64,000 nt of DNA from Gp1-AA133 sp964641665. Its GTDB lineage: Bacteria > Acidobacteriota > Terriglobia > Terriglobales > Acidobacteriaceae. Under the pieces are notes generated by a model. It was not told the origin of the DNA. It was given only the letters and a program-made list of their open reading frames with translations, and did not search any database. Each line of letters begins with the position of its first letter. Position 1 is the first letter of the stretch. Below, in pieces: positions 16,617 through 25,655 of this stretch. Location of the stretch: positions 1-64,000 of the forward strand of contig CAZXKO010000064.1 of NCBI GenBank assembly GCA_964641665.1, read 5' to 3'. Position numbers and translations under genes: made by a program.

Positions 16617-17363
16617 CTATCTAGCAATCAACAAAAGTGTAACGATGTAAATCCACAACAGCGCCATGAAATGCCAGTACCAGGCGGCGATGTCGATTAC
16701 GATTCTTCGCGACTCGACGGGCCGATGAAGCAGGGAAGTGGCTGCCGCCCAGACCAGGGCAACGACTCCCCCGGCAAGATGCACGGCGTGAGTTGCGAAC
16801 AGCAAATACGCGAACGAAGAACTGGGGTTGCTGTCCACGAGCGTATGGCGCTCATGTAGAACGCGCCACACGAGGAACTGTCCAGCGAGAAAGCCGAAGC
16901 CGAGGATGACGGTGCTTCCGAGCCAGGGGAATCGTTGCTCGTCGCCCAGCGACACGCCGGGAATGGACTTTACGGGGGCGAGTGCCGCCTGGCGGGTGAT
17001 GTCACGCCGGGCGAACTCCATGGTCGCGCTGCTCACCAGCAGGACCGCGGTGTTCACGAGCAGCAGGACCCATGGCAGGTTAATCGGGACCCAGTCGCGC
17101 GAGTAGGTATTGGTCTGCTGGTCGAAGGTCGGAAGGCCCTTGCGGACCAGCAGAGCACTGGTAAATCCGACGAACAACATGATGACGGCGGTAAGGCCGA
17201 TCACCAGGCCAAGGCGGGCACGCCGCAGGCGATCGCCGTAGTCGGAAGCGCCGCTGTTACCGCGACCATCCCCGTTGCCTCCGCCGTAGGAGGGAGGATC
17301 CCCGCCGCCGGTATCGCGGGTTCGAGGATACTTGACTGCAAGATTCGGGGTCACGGTTGACAT
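16617..17363 (-). CDS. haem-copper oxidase subunit III family protein (second copy)
   Basis: From the ATG at 17363, which has AAGG at good spacing, the protein is 248 residues: a Gly/Asp-rich hydrophilic N-terminus (about 15-45), then membrane helices with HAVHLAGGVVALVWAA and IAAWYWHFMALLWIYI, both subunit III signatures. Earlier start codons lie inside the subunit I gene and are unlikely. Having two subunit III-like genes in one oxidase operon occurs in Acidobacteria; the division of labour is not known. Confidence 0.88.
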   Translation of the reverse strand: MSTVTPNLAVKYPRTRDTGGGDPPSYGGGNGDGRGNSGASDYGDRLRRARLGLVIGLTAVIMLFVGFTSALLVRKGLPTFDQQTNTYSRDWVPINLPWVLLLVNTAVLLVSSATMEFARRDITRQAALAPVKSIPGVSLGDEQRFPWLGSTVILGFGFLAGQFLVWRVLHERHTLVDSNPSSSFAYLLFATHAVHLAGGVVALVWAAATSLLHRPVESRRIVIDIAAWYWHFMALLWIYIVTLLLIAR

Positions 17364-17376
17364 ACCTTCACTGGGC

Positions 17377-19116
17377 CTAGTGCGCCGGATTCGGAGAGGT
17401 CGCGGGATCGTTTTGCATGATGTAATCGCGCGCCGCTCCCGGAACTCCGTATTCATAAGGACCGTTGTGCACCTCAGGCGTCTGCCCGCCAAAGTTGTCG
17501 TGCGGCGGAGGCGTGGCCGTGGTCCACTCGAGCGTGGTGGCTTCCCAGGGATTGTCAGACGCTTTAGGTCCCTTGAAGATGGTCCAAAATAGGTTGATCA
17601 CAAACACGACCTGAGCGGTGATGGTGATGATGGCGCAGTACGTGATGAACTTGTTGAGCGGGATCAGGTGCTGGAGATACGCGACCTCGGTGAATTGCGA
17701 ATAGCGCCGGGGCTGGCCGGCCATGCCGAGATAGTGCATGGGCATGAAGATCGCGTAGGTTCCGATCAGGGTAAACCAGAAGTGAATCCGGCCCAGGGTT
17801 TCGTTCATCATGCGCCCGAACATCTTCGGAACCCAGTAGTAGGTGGCGGCGAAGATGCCGAAGATCGCGGCGACGCCCATGATCAGGTGGAAGTGACCGA
17901 CCACGAAAGCGGTGTCGTGCAGCGGAATATCGAGGGTCGGCTGCGCCAGGAATGGGCCGCTGATTCCGCCGGAGACGAACAGGGAGACGAAGCCGACGGC
18001 GAAGAGCATGGGCGAGTGGAAGCGCACGCGGCCGCCCCAGATCGTCCCGAGCCAGTTGAAAGTCTTGATGGCGGATGGGACGCCGATACCCATGGTCAGG
18101 ATGGAGAAGGCGAACGCGGAGTACGGGCTCATCCCGCTCATGAACATGTGGTGTCCCCAGACCATGAAACCCAGGAACCCGATGGCGAGCATGGCGTACA
18201 CCATCGCTTTGTAGCCGAAGATGGGCTTGCGGGAGAACGTCGACAACAACTGCGACGCCACGCCCATCCCGGGCAAGATGGCGATGTAGACCTCAGGATG
18301 GCCGAAGAACCAGAACAAGTGCTGCCAGAGCAGGGGAGAGCCGCCCTTGTGGCCCATGATCTGTCCGTTGACCACCACCAGGGGCACGTAGAAGCTGGTG
18401 CCGAGGTTGCGGTCCATCAACAGCAGGATGCCGGCGGAGAGGAGCACGCCGAACGCCAGCAGGCCGAGTATGGCGGTGATGAACCACGACCAGACGGTCA
18501 GGGGCATGCGGAACATCGACATGCCTTTGGCGCGAAGATCAAGCGTGGTGGTGATGAAATTCAACGCGCCCATGAGCGACGCGGCGCAGAAGATCGCGAT
18601 GCTGGTGATCCAGAGATCAGCTCCCAGACCTTCGCCGGGGCCAGTGGATTGCATGGCGCTGAGCGGCGGGTAGCCGGTCCAGCCGTGGAGAGGAGCACCG
18701 CCGGTCACGAAGAAAGCAGCGAGGATCACGACAAAGGCGACGAAGGTGGTCCAGAACGAAAGCATGTTCAGGACGGGAAACGCCATGTCGGGGGCGCCGA
18801 TCTGGATGGGCAGGAAATAGTTGCCGAAGCCGCCCTGAGGCGCGGTGGTGAGCACGAAGAACACCATGATGGTGCCGTGCATCGTCAGGATGCTGAGGTA
18901 GGTTTCCGGCTGAATGTGGCCCACGATGGGCAGGTCCGCGTTCGGCCAGATCATGTGGATGCGCATGAGCAACGACAAAATCATGCCGAGCCACACGGCG
19001 GTGAGCGCGAGGAAAAAGTACTGAATGCCGATGACCTTGTGATCGAGGCTGAAGATATATTTCCGGATGAATCCCTGGGGAGCAGCGTGCGCGTGGACGA
19101 TTTCAGAGGTAGCCAT
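17377..19116 (-). CDS. ctaD: cytochrome c oxidase subunit I (aa3 type)
   Basis: 579 residues from ATG 19116. It has twelve membrane helices and all core ligands: MHGTIMVF (haem a), WFFGHPEVYIAILPG (CuB His, the Glu of the D-channel and the cross-linked Tyr), WGHHMF (two CuB His) and HDTAFVVGHFHLIMG (haem a3 and a His). The Glu in GHPEVY indicates an A1-type proton channel. It reduces O2 to water and pumps protons. The start overlaps the subunit II stop by one base (TAATG). The ORF extends further 5', but that part lies in the subunit II gene. Confidence 0.96.
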   Translation of the reverse strand: MATSEIVHAHAAPQGFIRKYIFSLDHKVIGIQYFFLALTAVWLGMILSLLMRIHMIWPNADLPIVGHIQPETYLSILTMHGTIMVFFVLTTAPQGGFGNYFLPIQIGAPDMAFPVLNMLSFWTTFVAFVVILAAFFVTGGAPLHGWTGYPPLSAMQSTGPGEGLGADLWITSIAIFCAASLMGALNFITTTLDLRAKGMSMFRMPLTVWSWFITAILGLLAFGVLLSAGILLLMDRNLGTSFYVPLVVVNGQIMGHKGGSPLLWQHLFWFFGHPEVYIAILPGMGVASQLLSTFSRKPIFGYKAMVYAMLAIGFLGFMVWGHHMFMSGMSPYSAFAFSILTMGIGVPSAIKTFNWLGTIWGGRVRFHSPMLFAVGFVSLFVSGGISGPFLAQPTLDIPLHDTAFVVGHFHLIMGVAAIFGIFAATYYWVPKMFGRMMNETLGRIHFWFTLIGTYAIFMPMHYLGMAGQPRRYSQFTEVAYLQHLIPLNKFITYCAIITITAQVVFVINLFWTIFKGPKASDNPWEATTLEWTTATPPPHDNFGGQTPEVHNGPYEYGVPGAARDYIMQNDPATSPNPAH

Positions 19117-19922
19117 TATTGTTTCTCCGCCTCCCGCGCCGCCAGCCACTTGTCAAAGTCTTCCGGGCTGACAACTTTCACCATGCCGTGCATTTTGTAG
19201 TGCCCGAGGCCGCAGAGTTCGGCGCAGGCAATCTCATAGTCTCCGATCTGGGTGGGAGTGAAGTGCATTTTGATAGCGAGGCCGGGGACCGCGTCCTGCT
19301 TGAAGCGCATGTTGGGAACGAAGAAGCTATGGATCACGTCGACGGCGCGGAGTGTGAGATCGACCTGGCGGTTTACAGGGAGGACCATGGTGCCGGTGAC
19401 GACGTCGTCTTTGGCGGCGGGGTCGGAAGTATCGAGGCCAATCGCGGCTTCACTGCCCGCAGACGGGTCCATGAGCTTGGGGTTGGTGAGGCCGAATTTT
19501 CCGTCGGGCCCGGCGTAGCGGAAGTACCAGGCGAATTGCATGCCGGTCACTTCCACCGGCAAGGCGCCATCGCCGGCAGGTTGGAAACGTTCTGCCGCCC
19601 AGATTGGCCGGCCCATCAGGTTCAGGCCTACAAAGAGGACGGCGGTTACGATGGTCCAGGCGATCTCCATGGTGGTGTTGCCGTGAGAATAGGACGCCGG
19701 GGTGGCAGAGCCACGATCGCGGTACTTCCACACGAACAATCCCAGCGAGCATTGGGCGAGGACGAAGACAATGCCCATGACGATGTAGGTGAAAGTAAAT
19801 TGGCGGTCGATGCCGGCAGCCGCAGCCGAAGCCGCGGTCGGTAACCACCAGGGATGCCAGATGAAGAAGTAGGTGCTAACGAAGGTGATCAGCCAGATGA
19901 CCGCGAGAAGCGCGAGGCCCAT
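19116..19922 (-). CDS. ctaC: cytochrome c oxidase subunit II
   Basis: 268 residues. Two N-terminal membrane helices (about 3-24 and 45-66) precede a periplasmic cupredoxin domain with the complete CuA site: VIHSFFVP (His) and CAELCGLGHYKM (Cys, Glu, Cys, His, Met). There is no fused cytochrome c domain, so an external c-type cytochrome is the electron donor. First gene of the six-gene oxidase operon; no SCO or haem A synthase gene lies beside it. Confidence 0.95.
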   Translation of the reverse strand: MGLALLAVIWLITFVSTYFFIWHPWWLPTAASAAAAGIDRQFTFTYIVMGIVFVLAQCSLGLFVWKYRDRGSATPASYSHGNTTMEIAWTIVTAVLFVGLNLMGRPIWAAERFQPAGDGALPVEVTGMQFAWYFRYAGPDGKFGLTNPKLMDPSAGSEAAIGLDTSDPAAKDDVVTGTMVLPVNRQVDLTLRAVDVIHSFFVPNMRFKQDAVPGLAIKMHFTPTQIGDYEIACAELCGLGHYKMHGMVKVVSPEDFDKWLAAREAEKQ

Positions 19923-20094
19923 TTACCCACGACCTCCAGGATGCCTGGATTTTGCCCACACCGCAGCCTGCGACTTGGCAAGAAAACTGCGGATGGCCGG
20001 GAAGTCTATCACAGTGATCTGTGACAAAGGCAAGATGTTCTTGTTTCGGCCGGGTGACGTTGTCGTGGCAGAGGCGCGGCTACAATGATGCGGT

Positions 20095-20565
20095 ATGAGG
20101 AGCAAACCGCGGGGACACGGTCACGACACGCGCTACGTGCACATGCAGAAGAACTATTGTTTTGCCTGCGGAAAAAATAATGATGAAGGCATGCGGCTGA
20201 AGTTTGCCTACGACGAGGAACGCGATTGTTTCGTGTGCCGCTTTCGATTAGGGAAGCGATTCACCGGACCACCCGGGCATTGCCACGGTGGAATCATCGC
20301 GACCATCCTCGACGAAGCGATGGGCAAGGTGAACAAGCTGCGGCACGTGATCGCGTTGACGTCGCAGATCACGGTGGACTATCTCAAGCCCGTGCCTTTG
20401 AATAAACCGTTGCGGGTGGAGTCGCGCGAGGTGCGGGTGCGCGGGCGGAAGCATGTGAACATGGCGGAAATTGTGAATCAGAAGGGCGAGGTGCTGGCGC
20501 GGAGCCGTGGGCTGTTTATTGCGATTGATCCGAAGAGGATGTTTGCGAAGTTTGTGGAGAAGTAA
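20095..20565 (+). CDS. PaaI-like hotdog-fold thioesterase
   Basis: 156 residues. The hotdog domain spans about 45-150 with GHCHGGIIATILDEAMG (HGG followed by a catalytic-type Asp/Glu) and the beta-strand block QITVDYLKPVPLNKPLRVE. Such enzymes hydrolyse acyl-CoA thioesters. The N-terminus carries CFACGKNN, often seen in this subgroup. The gene is divergent from the cytochrome oxidase operon. No strong ribosome-binding site precedes the ATG at 20095; a second ATG at residue 17 is an alternative start. Confidence 0.82.
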   Translation: MRSKPRGHGHDTRYVHMQKNYCFACGKNNDEGMRLKFAYDEERDCFVCRFRLGKRFTGPPGHCHGGIIATILDEAMGKVNKLRHVIALTSQITVDYLKPVPLNKPLRVESREVRVRGRKHVNMAEIVNQKGEVLARSRGLFIAIDPKRMFAKFVEK

Positions 20566-20641
20566 GAACCAGAGCGGCACCACAGAGGACACGGAGTATC
20601 ACGGAGGAAAGCGAACGCGGATACCCCGGGACCTTTCCGTG

Positions 20642-22129
20642 CTAGGTATGCAGGTGGCTGGCTCGTAGTACCCCCGACAACTCCTCGACACCCCGCCGCA
20701 ACTCTCGTGGGTCGACTGCGGCGAATCCGAGAATGATTCCCTCGCGGCGGGATCGGCCCGAGGCATAGTGGCTGAGCGGCACGACTTCGAGGTCGCGCTT
20801 GGCGGCAAGTTCTGCAACACGCACCGCCCGAATTCCGCGCTTCAACCAGCCCACGGTCTGGAGGCCGGCTTCGACGGTTGAGATCTCAAGCGCATCCGCC
20901 AGCTTCTCGCGCGCGGCCTCGAGCAGAACCGACAGGCGTTCGGCGTACAACTCGCGCATGCGCCGGATGTGGCGCGCGAAGTGGCCCTCGCTGATGAAGT
21001 CGCAGAGGATCGCCTGCTCGAGCAGCGGGGGATGATGCGTGCTGACCGATTCAGCCGCGGCGAAGACATCCACCATATCGGGCGGGACCACCAGGTACCC
21101 GAGGCGCAGGGCAGGGAAGAGAACCGCGCTGAAACTCCCGGCGAAGATCACAACTCCGGACCGGTCCAGCCCCTGCATCGCGGGGACGGGGCGGCCGGAA
21201 TAGCGATACTCGCTGTCATAGTCGTCTTCAAAGATGACCGTGCCTGAGCGTCGCGCCCACTCCAGCAAGGCCAGTCTGCGGCGCAGGCTCATGGTCACCC
21301 CGAGAGGGAACTGGTGAGCGGGGGTGACATAGACGAGGCGTGCCGACTTCCATTTTTTTCGGGCGCGATCAAGGTCGAGGCCCTCGGCGTCGACCGGAAC
21401 CGGGCAGATGCGGGCGCCGACGGCGCGGAATACGACTGCAGCGCCGGGGTATCCGGGTTCCTCCATCCACACCGGTTCCCCTGGGTTCAGCAGGATGCGG
21501 GCGGTGCGATCAAGCGCTTCTTGTGCGCCGGAAAGAATGAGAACCTGCTCGGCGCTGCATTTCACGCCGCGCGAACTGTTGAGGTAGTCGGCGACCGCCT
21601 GCCGCAAGGGCCGATAGCCAAGCGCTTCGCCGCCAGCCAGGAGGTTGGTGGAGACTCGCCGGAGCCTGCGCGCCGCCACCTGAGCCCACAGAGTGGTGGG
21701 AAACAGGTCGAGCGCGGGCTGATTGGCACGAAAGGCACGGATGGGGCGGGGCGGGACTCCGCGAAACGGTTGCAGGCGGCGCGCATACGCGGAGAGTGCG
21801 ACGCGGCGATGAGGCAACCTCTTTTGCTCGGCGCGTGGTCCGCGGACATTGAGCAACTGCTCGGGAAGAACCTGGCTCACGTAGGTGCCTGATCCGGATT
21901 GTCCCTCCACGTATCCCTCGGACTTCAACTGCTCGAAGGCAGTCACGATGGTGGCGCGCGAAAGGCCGTAGGCGAAGCCAAGGTCCCGGGTCGAGGGCAG
22001 GCGCGCTCCGGGGCGCAGGCGGCCCCCGAGGATCGCGGAGCGCAGTTCGTCGTAGACCCAGCGATACAGGCTTTCACCCGCGGGCGGAGCCGGAAGGCTG
22101 AGCGAAAAGGATGTGGTCTCGCGGGCCAT
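20642..22129 (-). CDS. PdxR-like MocR/GntR transcriptional regulator without the PLP lysine
   Basis: 495 residues from ATG 22129 (MARETTSF). Residues about 18-85 are a GntR winged helix (LPSTRDLGFAYGLSRATI). About 110-480 form a class I aminotransferase-like domain (ILSGAQEALD, FEDDYDSEYRY). In MocR proteins the segment GxFSKxLFPALRLGY holds the lysine that binds PLP; here it reads GSFSAVLFPALRLGY, with Ala335 (GCG, bases 21125-21127). It is divergent from pdxS, so it very probably controls PLP synthesis, but it cannot form the usual Schiff base. Confidence 0.88.
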   Translation of the reverse strand: MARETTSFSLSLPAPPAGESLYRWVYDELRSAILGGRLRPGARLPSTRDLGFAYGLSRATIVTAFEQLKSEGYVEGQSGSGTYVSQVLPEQLLNVRGPRAEQKRLPHRRVALSAYARRLQPFRGVPPRPIRAFRANQPALDLFPTTLWAQVAARRLRRVSTNLLAGGEALGYRPLRQAVADYLNSSRGVKCSAEQVLILSGAQEALDRTARILLNPGEPVWMEEPGYPGAAVVFRAVGARICPVPVDAEGLDLDRARKKWKSARLVYVTPAHQFPLGVTMSLRRRLALLEWARRSGTVIFEDDYDSEYRYSGRPVPAMQGLDRSGVVIFAGSFSAVLFPALRLGYLVVPPDMVDVFAAAESVSTHHPPLLEQAILCDFISEGHFARHIRRMRELYAERLSVLLEAAREKLADALEISTVEAGLQTVGWLKRGIRAVRVAELAAKRDLEVVPLSHYASGRSRREGIILGFAAVDPRELRRGVEELSGVLRASHLHT

Positions 22130-22200
22130 AACCAAGTGGTATGGAAAGAATACCGTAAATGGACGGTGTGACAATACCAATTTGGCGGTAGCCTAAGTTA
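22130..22200. promoter_or_regulatory. pdxR-like/pdxS intergenic operator candidates
   Basis: Between the divergent MocR gene and pdxS lies GGTATGGAAAGAATACC, an inverted repeat GGTAT-N7-ATACC, followed about 20 bases on by another AATACCAATTTGG. Repeated half-sites in a MocR-pdxS intergenic region are the expected place for MocR binding. No consensus for this lineage is known to me. Confidence 0.4.
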
Positions 22201-22267
22201 AGGGACCAGTGGAAGGAGTCTTGTGCCGCGCGGCGCGCGGAATCTCCCGGTTTCGGAGGAAGAAGTT

Positions 22268-23200
22268 ATGACAGACAGCAACGGATCGAGGAATGGAAAC
22301 TCCACCAGCCTGCGCTTAAAAACAGGCTTGGCCGAGATGCTCAAGGGCGGCGTCATTATGGATGTCACGGACGCCAAACAGGCTGAGATTGCAGAAAGAG
22401 CCGGCGCGGTTGCGGTGATGGCGCTGGAGCGGGTGCCGGCGCAGATTCGCGCCGAGGGCGGTGTGGCCCGCATGGCCTCACCCAAGAAGATTCGCGAGAT
22501 CATGGCGACCGTGTCCATCCCGGTCATGGCCAAGTGCCGCATCGGGCACTTCGCGGAGGCCCAGATTTTGGAAGAACTAGGCGTCGACTACATCGACGAA
22601 TCGGAAGTCCTGACGCCAGCCGATGAGGCGCATCACGTCGATAAGCACGCCTTCAAAGTTCCGTTTGTGTGCGGAGCGCGCAACCTGGGCGAAGCGTTGC
22701 GGCGCATCGCAGAGGGCGCAGCCATGATCCGCACCAAGGGTGAGGCCGGGACCGGCGACGTGGTGCACGCGGTGAAGCATATCCGGCAGATCGTGCAGGA
22801 GATGAAGATCCTGACCGTGCTCGGCGAAGAAGAGCTGTACGCGAAGGCCAAGGAGCACGGGGCGCCGTACGAGTTGATCCGCATGGTCGCGAAGGAAGGG
22901 AAGCTGCCCGTACCGAACTTCTCGGCAGGCGGCATCGCCACGCCGGCCGATGCGTCGCTGGTGATGCAGTTGGGCGCGGAGGCGGTGTTTGTCGGCTCGG
23001 GCATCTTCATGAAGAACTCAACCGAATTCGCGGATCCGGTGGAAGCCGAGAAGCGCGCCAAGGCGATTGTCCGTGCTGCCACGCACTATCAGGACCCTAA
23101 AGTATTACTTGAAGTGAGCGAAGACCTAGTGGGGGCGATGAAAGGGCTGGCGGTATCGGGGCTGGATGAGGCGCATATGTTGCAGACGAGAGGATGGTAG
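22268..23200 (+). CDS. pdxS: pyridoxal 5'-phosphate synthase subunit PdxS
   Basis: 310 residues from ATG 22268, which has GGAGG eight bases upstream. The (beta/alpha)8 PdxS/SNZ fold is shown by LKTGLAEMLKGGVIMDV, MAKCRIGH (catalytic Lys), DYIDESEVLTPAD, RTKGEAGTGDVV (second Lys) and GSGIFMKN. PdxS condenses ribose 5-phosphate, glyceraldehyde 3-phosphate and ammonia from PdxT into PLP. An upstream GTG at 22223 with its own AAGGAG would add 15 residues and is possible. Followed by pdxT in the same direction. Confidence 0.96.
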   Translation: MTDSNGSRNGNSTSLRLKTGLAEMLKGGVIMDVTDAKQAEIAERAGAVAVMALERVPAQIRAEGGVARMASPKKIREIMATVSIPVMAKCRIGHFAEAQILEELGVDYIDESEVLTPADEAHHVDKHAFKVPFVCGARNLGEALRRIAEGAAMIRTKGEAGTGDVVHAVKHIRQIVQEMKILTVLGEEELYAKAKEHGAPYELIRMVAKEGKLPVPNFSAGGIATPADASLVMQLGAEAVFVGSGIFMKNSTEFADPVEAEKRAKAIVRAATHYQDPKVLLEVSEDLVGAMKGLAVSGLDEAHMLQTRGW

Positions 23201-23297
23201 AGCAGCTCTTAGCAGTTAGCCTTTAGCACTTGGCGTCCAAACATGGCTCGCCCCCGGGTCAGCGGGAATTGCCAATAACCAACGACCAAGGACCGCA

Positions 23298-23867
23298 ATG
23301 AGAATCGGAGTGCTCGCTATCCAGGGCGATTTTGACGCCCACAAGAAGCGCCTTGAGCAGCTTGGCGCTGAGGTTGTGCTCGTCCGCAAGCCTGAGCAGC
23401 TCGACGAAATCGACGGCCTCGTGATCCCGGGCGGAGAATCCGGGGCGTTCCTGAAGATCCTCGGGGAGCAGGGCTTCTCCAAACTCAAAGAATTCGTCCT
23501 ATTGAAACCCACATTCGGTACCTGCGCGGGCGCCATCATGCTCGCCAAAGAAGTCACGAATCCGGACCAGCCGGGGCTGGGCGCTCTCGACATCCGCATC
23601 CGTCGCAATGCCTACGGGCGGCAGATCGACAGCTCGATCCGCACGGGCAAGCTCGGGAACTCACCGCTTGAGATGGTCTTTATTCGCGCCCCGAAGATCG
23701 AGCGCCTCGGCCCCGGAGTCGAAGTGATCGCCACGGAAGGAAACGATCCGGTCGCCGTGCGGCAGGGAAGAGCGATGGCCGCGACATTCCACCCGGAACT
23801 GTCCGCCGACTCGCGCGTCCATCAAACATTTCTCGATCTCGTTCGCAGCCAGAACGGTCATCGTTAG
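23298..23867 (+). CDS. pdxT: pyridoxal 5'-phosphate synthase glutaminase subunit PdxT
   Basis: 189 residues, a class I glutamine amidotransferase of the PdxT/SNO family. It has GVLAIQGDFDAHKKRL at the start, PGGESG, the nucleophile Cys76 in GTCAGAIMLA and the FHPEL His/Glu near the end. It supplies ammonia to PdxS. The 97-base gap from pdxS holds a stuttering tract (TTAGCAGTTAGCCTTTAGCA). Cotranscription with pdxS is likely. Confidence 0.95.
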   Translation: MRIGVLAIQGDFDAHKKRLEQLGAEVVLVRKPEQLDEIDGLVIPGGESGAFLKILGEQGFSKLKEFVLLKPTFGTCAGAIMLAKEVTNPDQPGLGALDIRIRRNAYGRQIDSSIRTGKLGNSPLEMVFIRAPKIERLGPGVEVIATEGNDPVAVRQGRAMAATFHPELSADSRVHQTFLDLVRSQNGHR

Positions 23868-23884
23868 AACGCATCGAGGCTCGC

Positions 23885-23909
23885 TCGGGACAATTTAAAG
23901 CTGTCCCGA
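23885..23909. terminator. inverted repeat between convergent pdxT and VOC genes
   Basis: TCGGGACA and TGTCCCGA form an 8-bp perfect stem around a 9-base loop, just downstream of pdxT and overlapping the last codons of the opposing VOC gene. It has no U-run on either side, so it is at best a weak or Rho-assisted bidirectional terminator. Confidence 0.35.
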
Positions 23910-24326
23910 CACTCCGCCCCAGTCCTCCGGCCTTACGTCGGCAATCGATTGCGTAAACGTCCAGATGTAGCCGGCGAGATCTTCCACCGAGTATTGACGT
24001 TCGCCATAGGGATAGTCCGCCGGCGGCCGCACAACCCGCGCACCGCGTTGCCGAACCCGCTCGTGGTGCTGGTAGACGTCGGGTACGCGCACCATCACGG
24101 ACACGTTCTGCCCCGGCGTTCGAAGCTCCTGTGAAGCCGCGGCCTGGGCCAGCTCGGTGAGGACGACCGCGCCGTCGCCGACATTGAGTTGTGCACGATG
24201 ACTCCCGATGTCGATGCGCAGGCTGAAACCGAACACGTCGCACAGCCATGCCGTCGCCTCTCTCACATCACGATACGGGAGCTGAGGAATCACGGTGCAT
24301 CGCGGTATGGACCGATTCTCGATCAT
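23895..24326 (-). CDS. VOC-superfamily (glyoxalase-like) protein
   Basis: 143 residues from ATG 24326, with AAAGGAG well placed. One vicinal-oxygen-chelate domain: VIPQLPYRDVREATAWLCDVFGF at the start and YSVEDLAGYIWTFTQS at the end. No metal ligands can be assigned with certainty. It is divergent from the ArsR gene at 24490 and may share its operator. Confidence 0.82.
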   Translation of the reverse strand: MIENRSIPRCTVIPQLPYRDVREATAWLCDVFGFSLRIDIGSHRAQLNVGDGAVVLTELAQAAASQELRTPGQNVSVMVRVPDVYQHHERVRQRGARVVRPPADYPYGERQYSVEDLAGYIWTFTQSIADVRPEDWGGVSGQL

Positions 24327-24468
24327 TAAGCCTTCTCCTTTCGTAGCCGCCGGGGATACGCTCAGGGGCGGCGACGCCCCATCCACAGATTTACCCTGAA
24401 ACCTTGAAACTTTGAAACCTGAAGTCTGAAGCCTCGCCACAAACTTTTCTCTTGACATCCATAATCAT

Positions 24469-24484
24469 GTAACCGTACAGTTAC
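24469..24484. promoter_or_regulatory. ArsR operator candidate over the promoter
   Basis: GTAACCGTACAGTTAC is an inverted repeat (GTAAC-N6-GTTAC) 5 bases before the ArsR start, overlapping the -10 position of a promoter whose -35 is TTGACA at 24452-24457. The same TAAC-N6-GTTA core lies at the start of the second ArsR gene (32507-32520). Confidence 0.6.
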
Positions 24485-24489
24485 GCATT

Positions 24490-24909
24490 ATGCGGAACCA
24501 ATCGGTTACATATTCCGCCGAGGCGACCTTCAGCGCGCTGGCCGATCCGACGCGGCGGGCAGTGCTCGACCTGCTGCGCCACGGACGTCAGCCGGCGGGG
24601 CAGATCGCGCTGGCGTTCCCAGTCTCGCGGCCTGCCATCTCGAAGCACCTGCGGCTGCTGCGCCGGGCGCACCTGGTGAACGAGCATCGCGAGGGCCGCC
24701 ACCGTTTCTATCACTTGAATCCAGCGCCGTTGAAGGCGGTCGACTCGTGGCTCGATCAGTACCGCACATTCTGGAACACCAGCCTGGCCAACTTGAAGGC
24801 GTTCGTGGAAACGGAGTACGCCCGAGAGTTGGAAGCAGGGAAGCCGCTTACGGCTGGCGAGCCTTTGAACGGCAGGCGGAAGAAGAAAAAAAGAAAAGGC
24901 ATCCGTTGA
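24490..24909 (+). CDS. ArsR-family winged-helix regulator
   Basis: 139 residues: ATFSALADPTRRAVLDLL, QIALAFPVSRPAISKHLRLL and REGRHRFYHLNP are the conserved ArsR/SmtB elements. It lacks the CxC metal site of metal sensors and belongs to the group that accompanies SRPBCC (AHSA1) genes. The C-terminus is Lys-rich. The distance from the promoter suggests a very short or absent leader. It probably represses itself and the following secreted protein and SRPBCC genes. Confidence 0.88.
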   Translation: MRNQSVTYSAEATFSALADPTRRAVLDLLRHGRQPAGQIALAFPVSRPAISKHLRLLRRAHLVNEHREGRHRFYHLNPAPLKAVDSWLDQYRTFWNTSLANLKAFVETEYARELEAGKPLTAGEPLNGRRKKKKRKGIR

Positions 24910-24985
24910 AAAGAACCTCGGGGGGAGCCTGTCTCGAATCAGCCGACGGCTCCTCAAAATTCGCAGTACGAAAAAAAGGAGAACA

Positions 24986-25492
24986 GTGACTATGAAATCG
25001 CTACGCATCGCAACCTGTCTCATCTTCCTTCTCGCGGCCGTCGCCGCATTCGCACAATCGGACGCGCAAAAAACCTTCGACCATCTCAAGACGTTGAACG
25101 GCCACTGGGAAGGAAAGGCCAGCAACGGGAAGGATTTGAAGGTAGATTTTCGTCCAACCTCGGGCGGGTCGGCCATCATGAGTGAGATTCTGGGCGAAGA
25201 AGACATGGTGACGATGTTCCACATCGACAACGACCGGATAATGGCAACGCACTACTGCATGGCCGGAAACCAACCACGCATGGTGGCGAGTGCGTCCCCG
25301 GATGGGAAGACCATTAGCTTCAATTTCGTGGATGGGACCAACATTGCCAGTCCCAAGACCGGGCACATGGATCATCTGGTGATCACCATCGCAGACGCCG
25401 ATCACCATACTGAGGACTGGACGTTTGTAAAGGACGGCGCGGAATTCAAGCAACACTTTGATCTGACTCGGGCCAAAGGGGCTGGGCTGTAG
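24986..25492 (+). CDS. secreted DUF1579/lipocalin-like protein
   Basis: 168 residues with a signal peptide ending at AFAQS (about residue 25) and a body of alternating strands starting FDHLKTLNGHWEGKAS, a layout like DUF1579 or other small beta-barrel proteins. It contains THYCMAGNQPRM in the middle. It lies 76 bases downstream of ArsR with an AAAGGAG ribosome-binding site. No enzymatic motif is evident. Confidence 0.72.
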   Translation: MTMKSLRIATCLIFLLAAVAAFAQSDAQKTFDHLKTLNGHWEGKASNGKDLKVDFRPTSGGSAIMSEILGEEDMVTMFHIDNDRIMATHYCMAGNQPRMVASASPDGKTISFNFVDGTNIASPKTGHMDHLVITIADADHHTEDWTFVKDGAEFKQHFDLTRAKGAGL

Positions 25493-25655
25493 GGCTTGCG
25501 AAAACATCCCTGGCGCCCCTTCAGCCCCTAAAGGGGCCGATCAAGATAGACGGGTACGGCATCGCTAAAGCGATGCCCTGATACGAACCGGCGAGTATCC
25601 CTGGGCCTGAAAAGCGGAGGCTGTCAGGCACAAGGGCAGCAGGACGGAGCTGGCA

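Noticed and set aside
17668..19200. 510-codon plus-strand open frame over cytochrome oxidase subunit I
   Set aside because: Antisense to an unmistakable coxA; low-complexity His/Glu/Asp composition, no domain or ribosome-binding site.
22200..22267. PLP-type or other riboswitch before pdxS
   Set aside because: No conserved riboswitch fold or terminator/antiterminator pair visible; a divergent MocR regulator explains the control.
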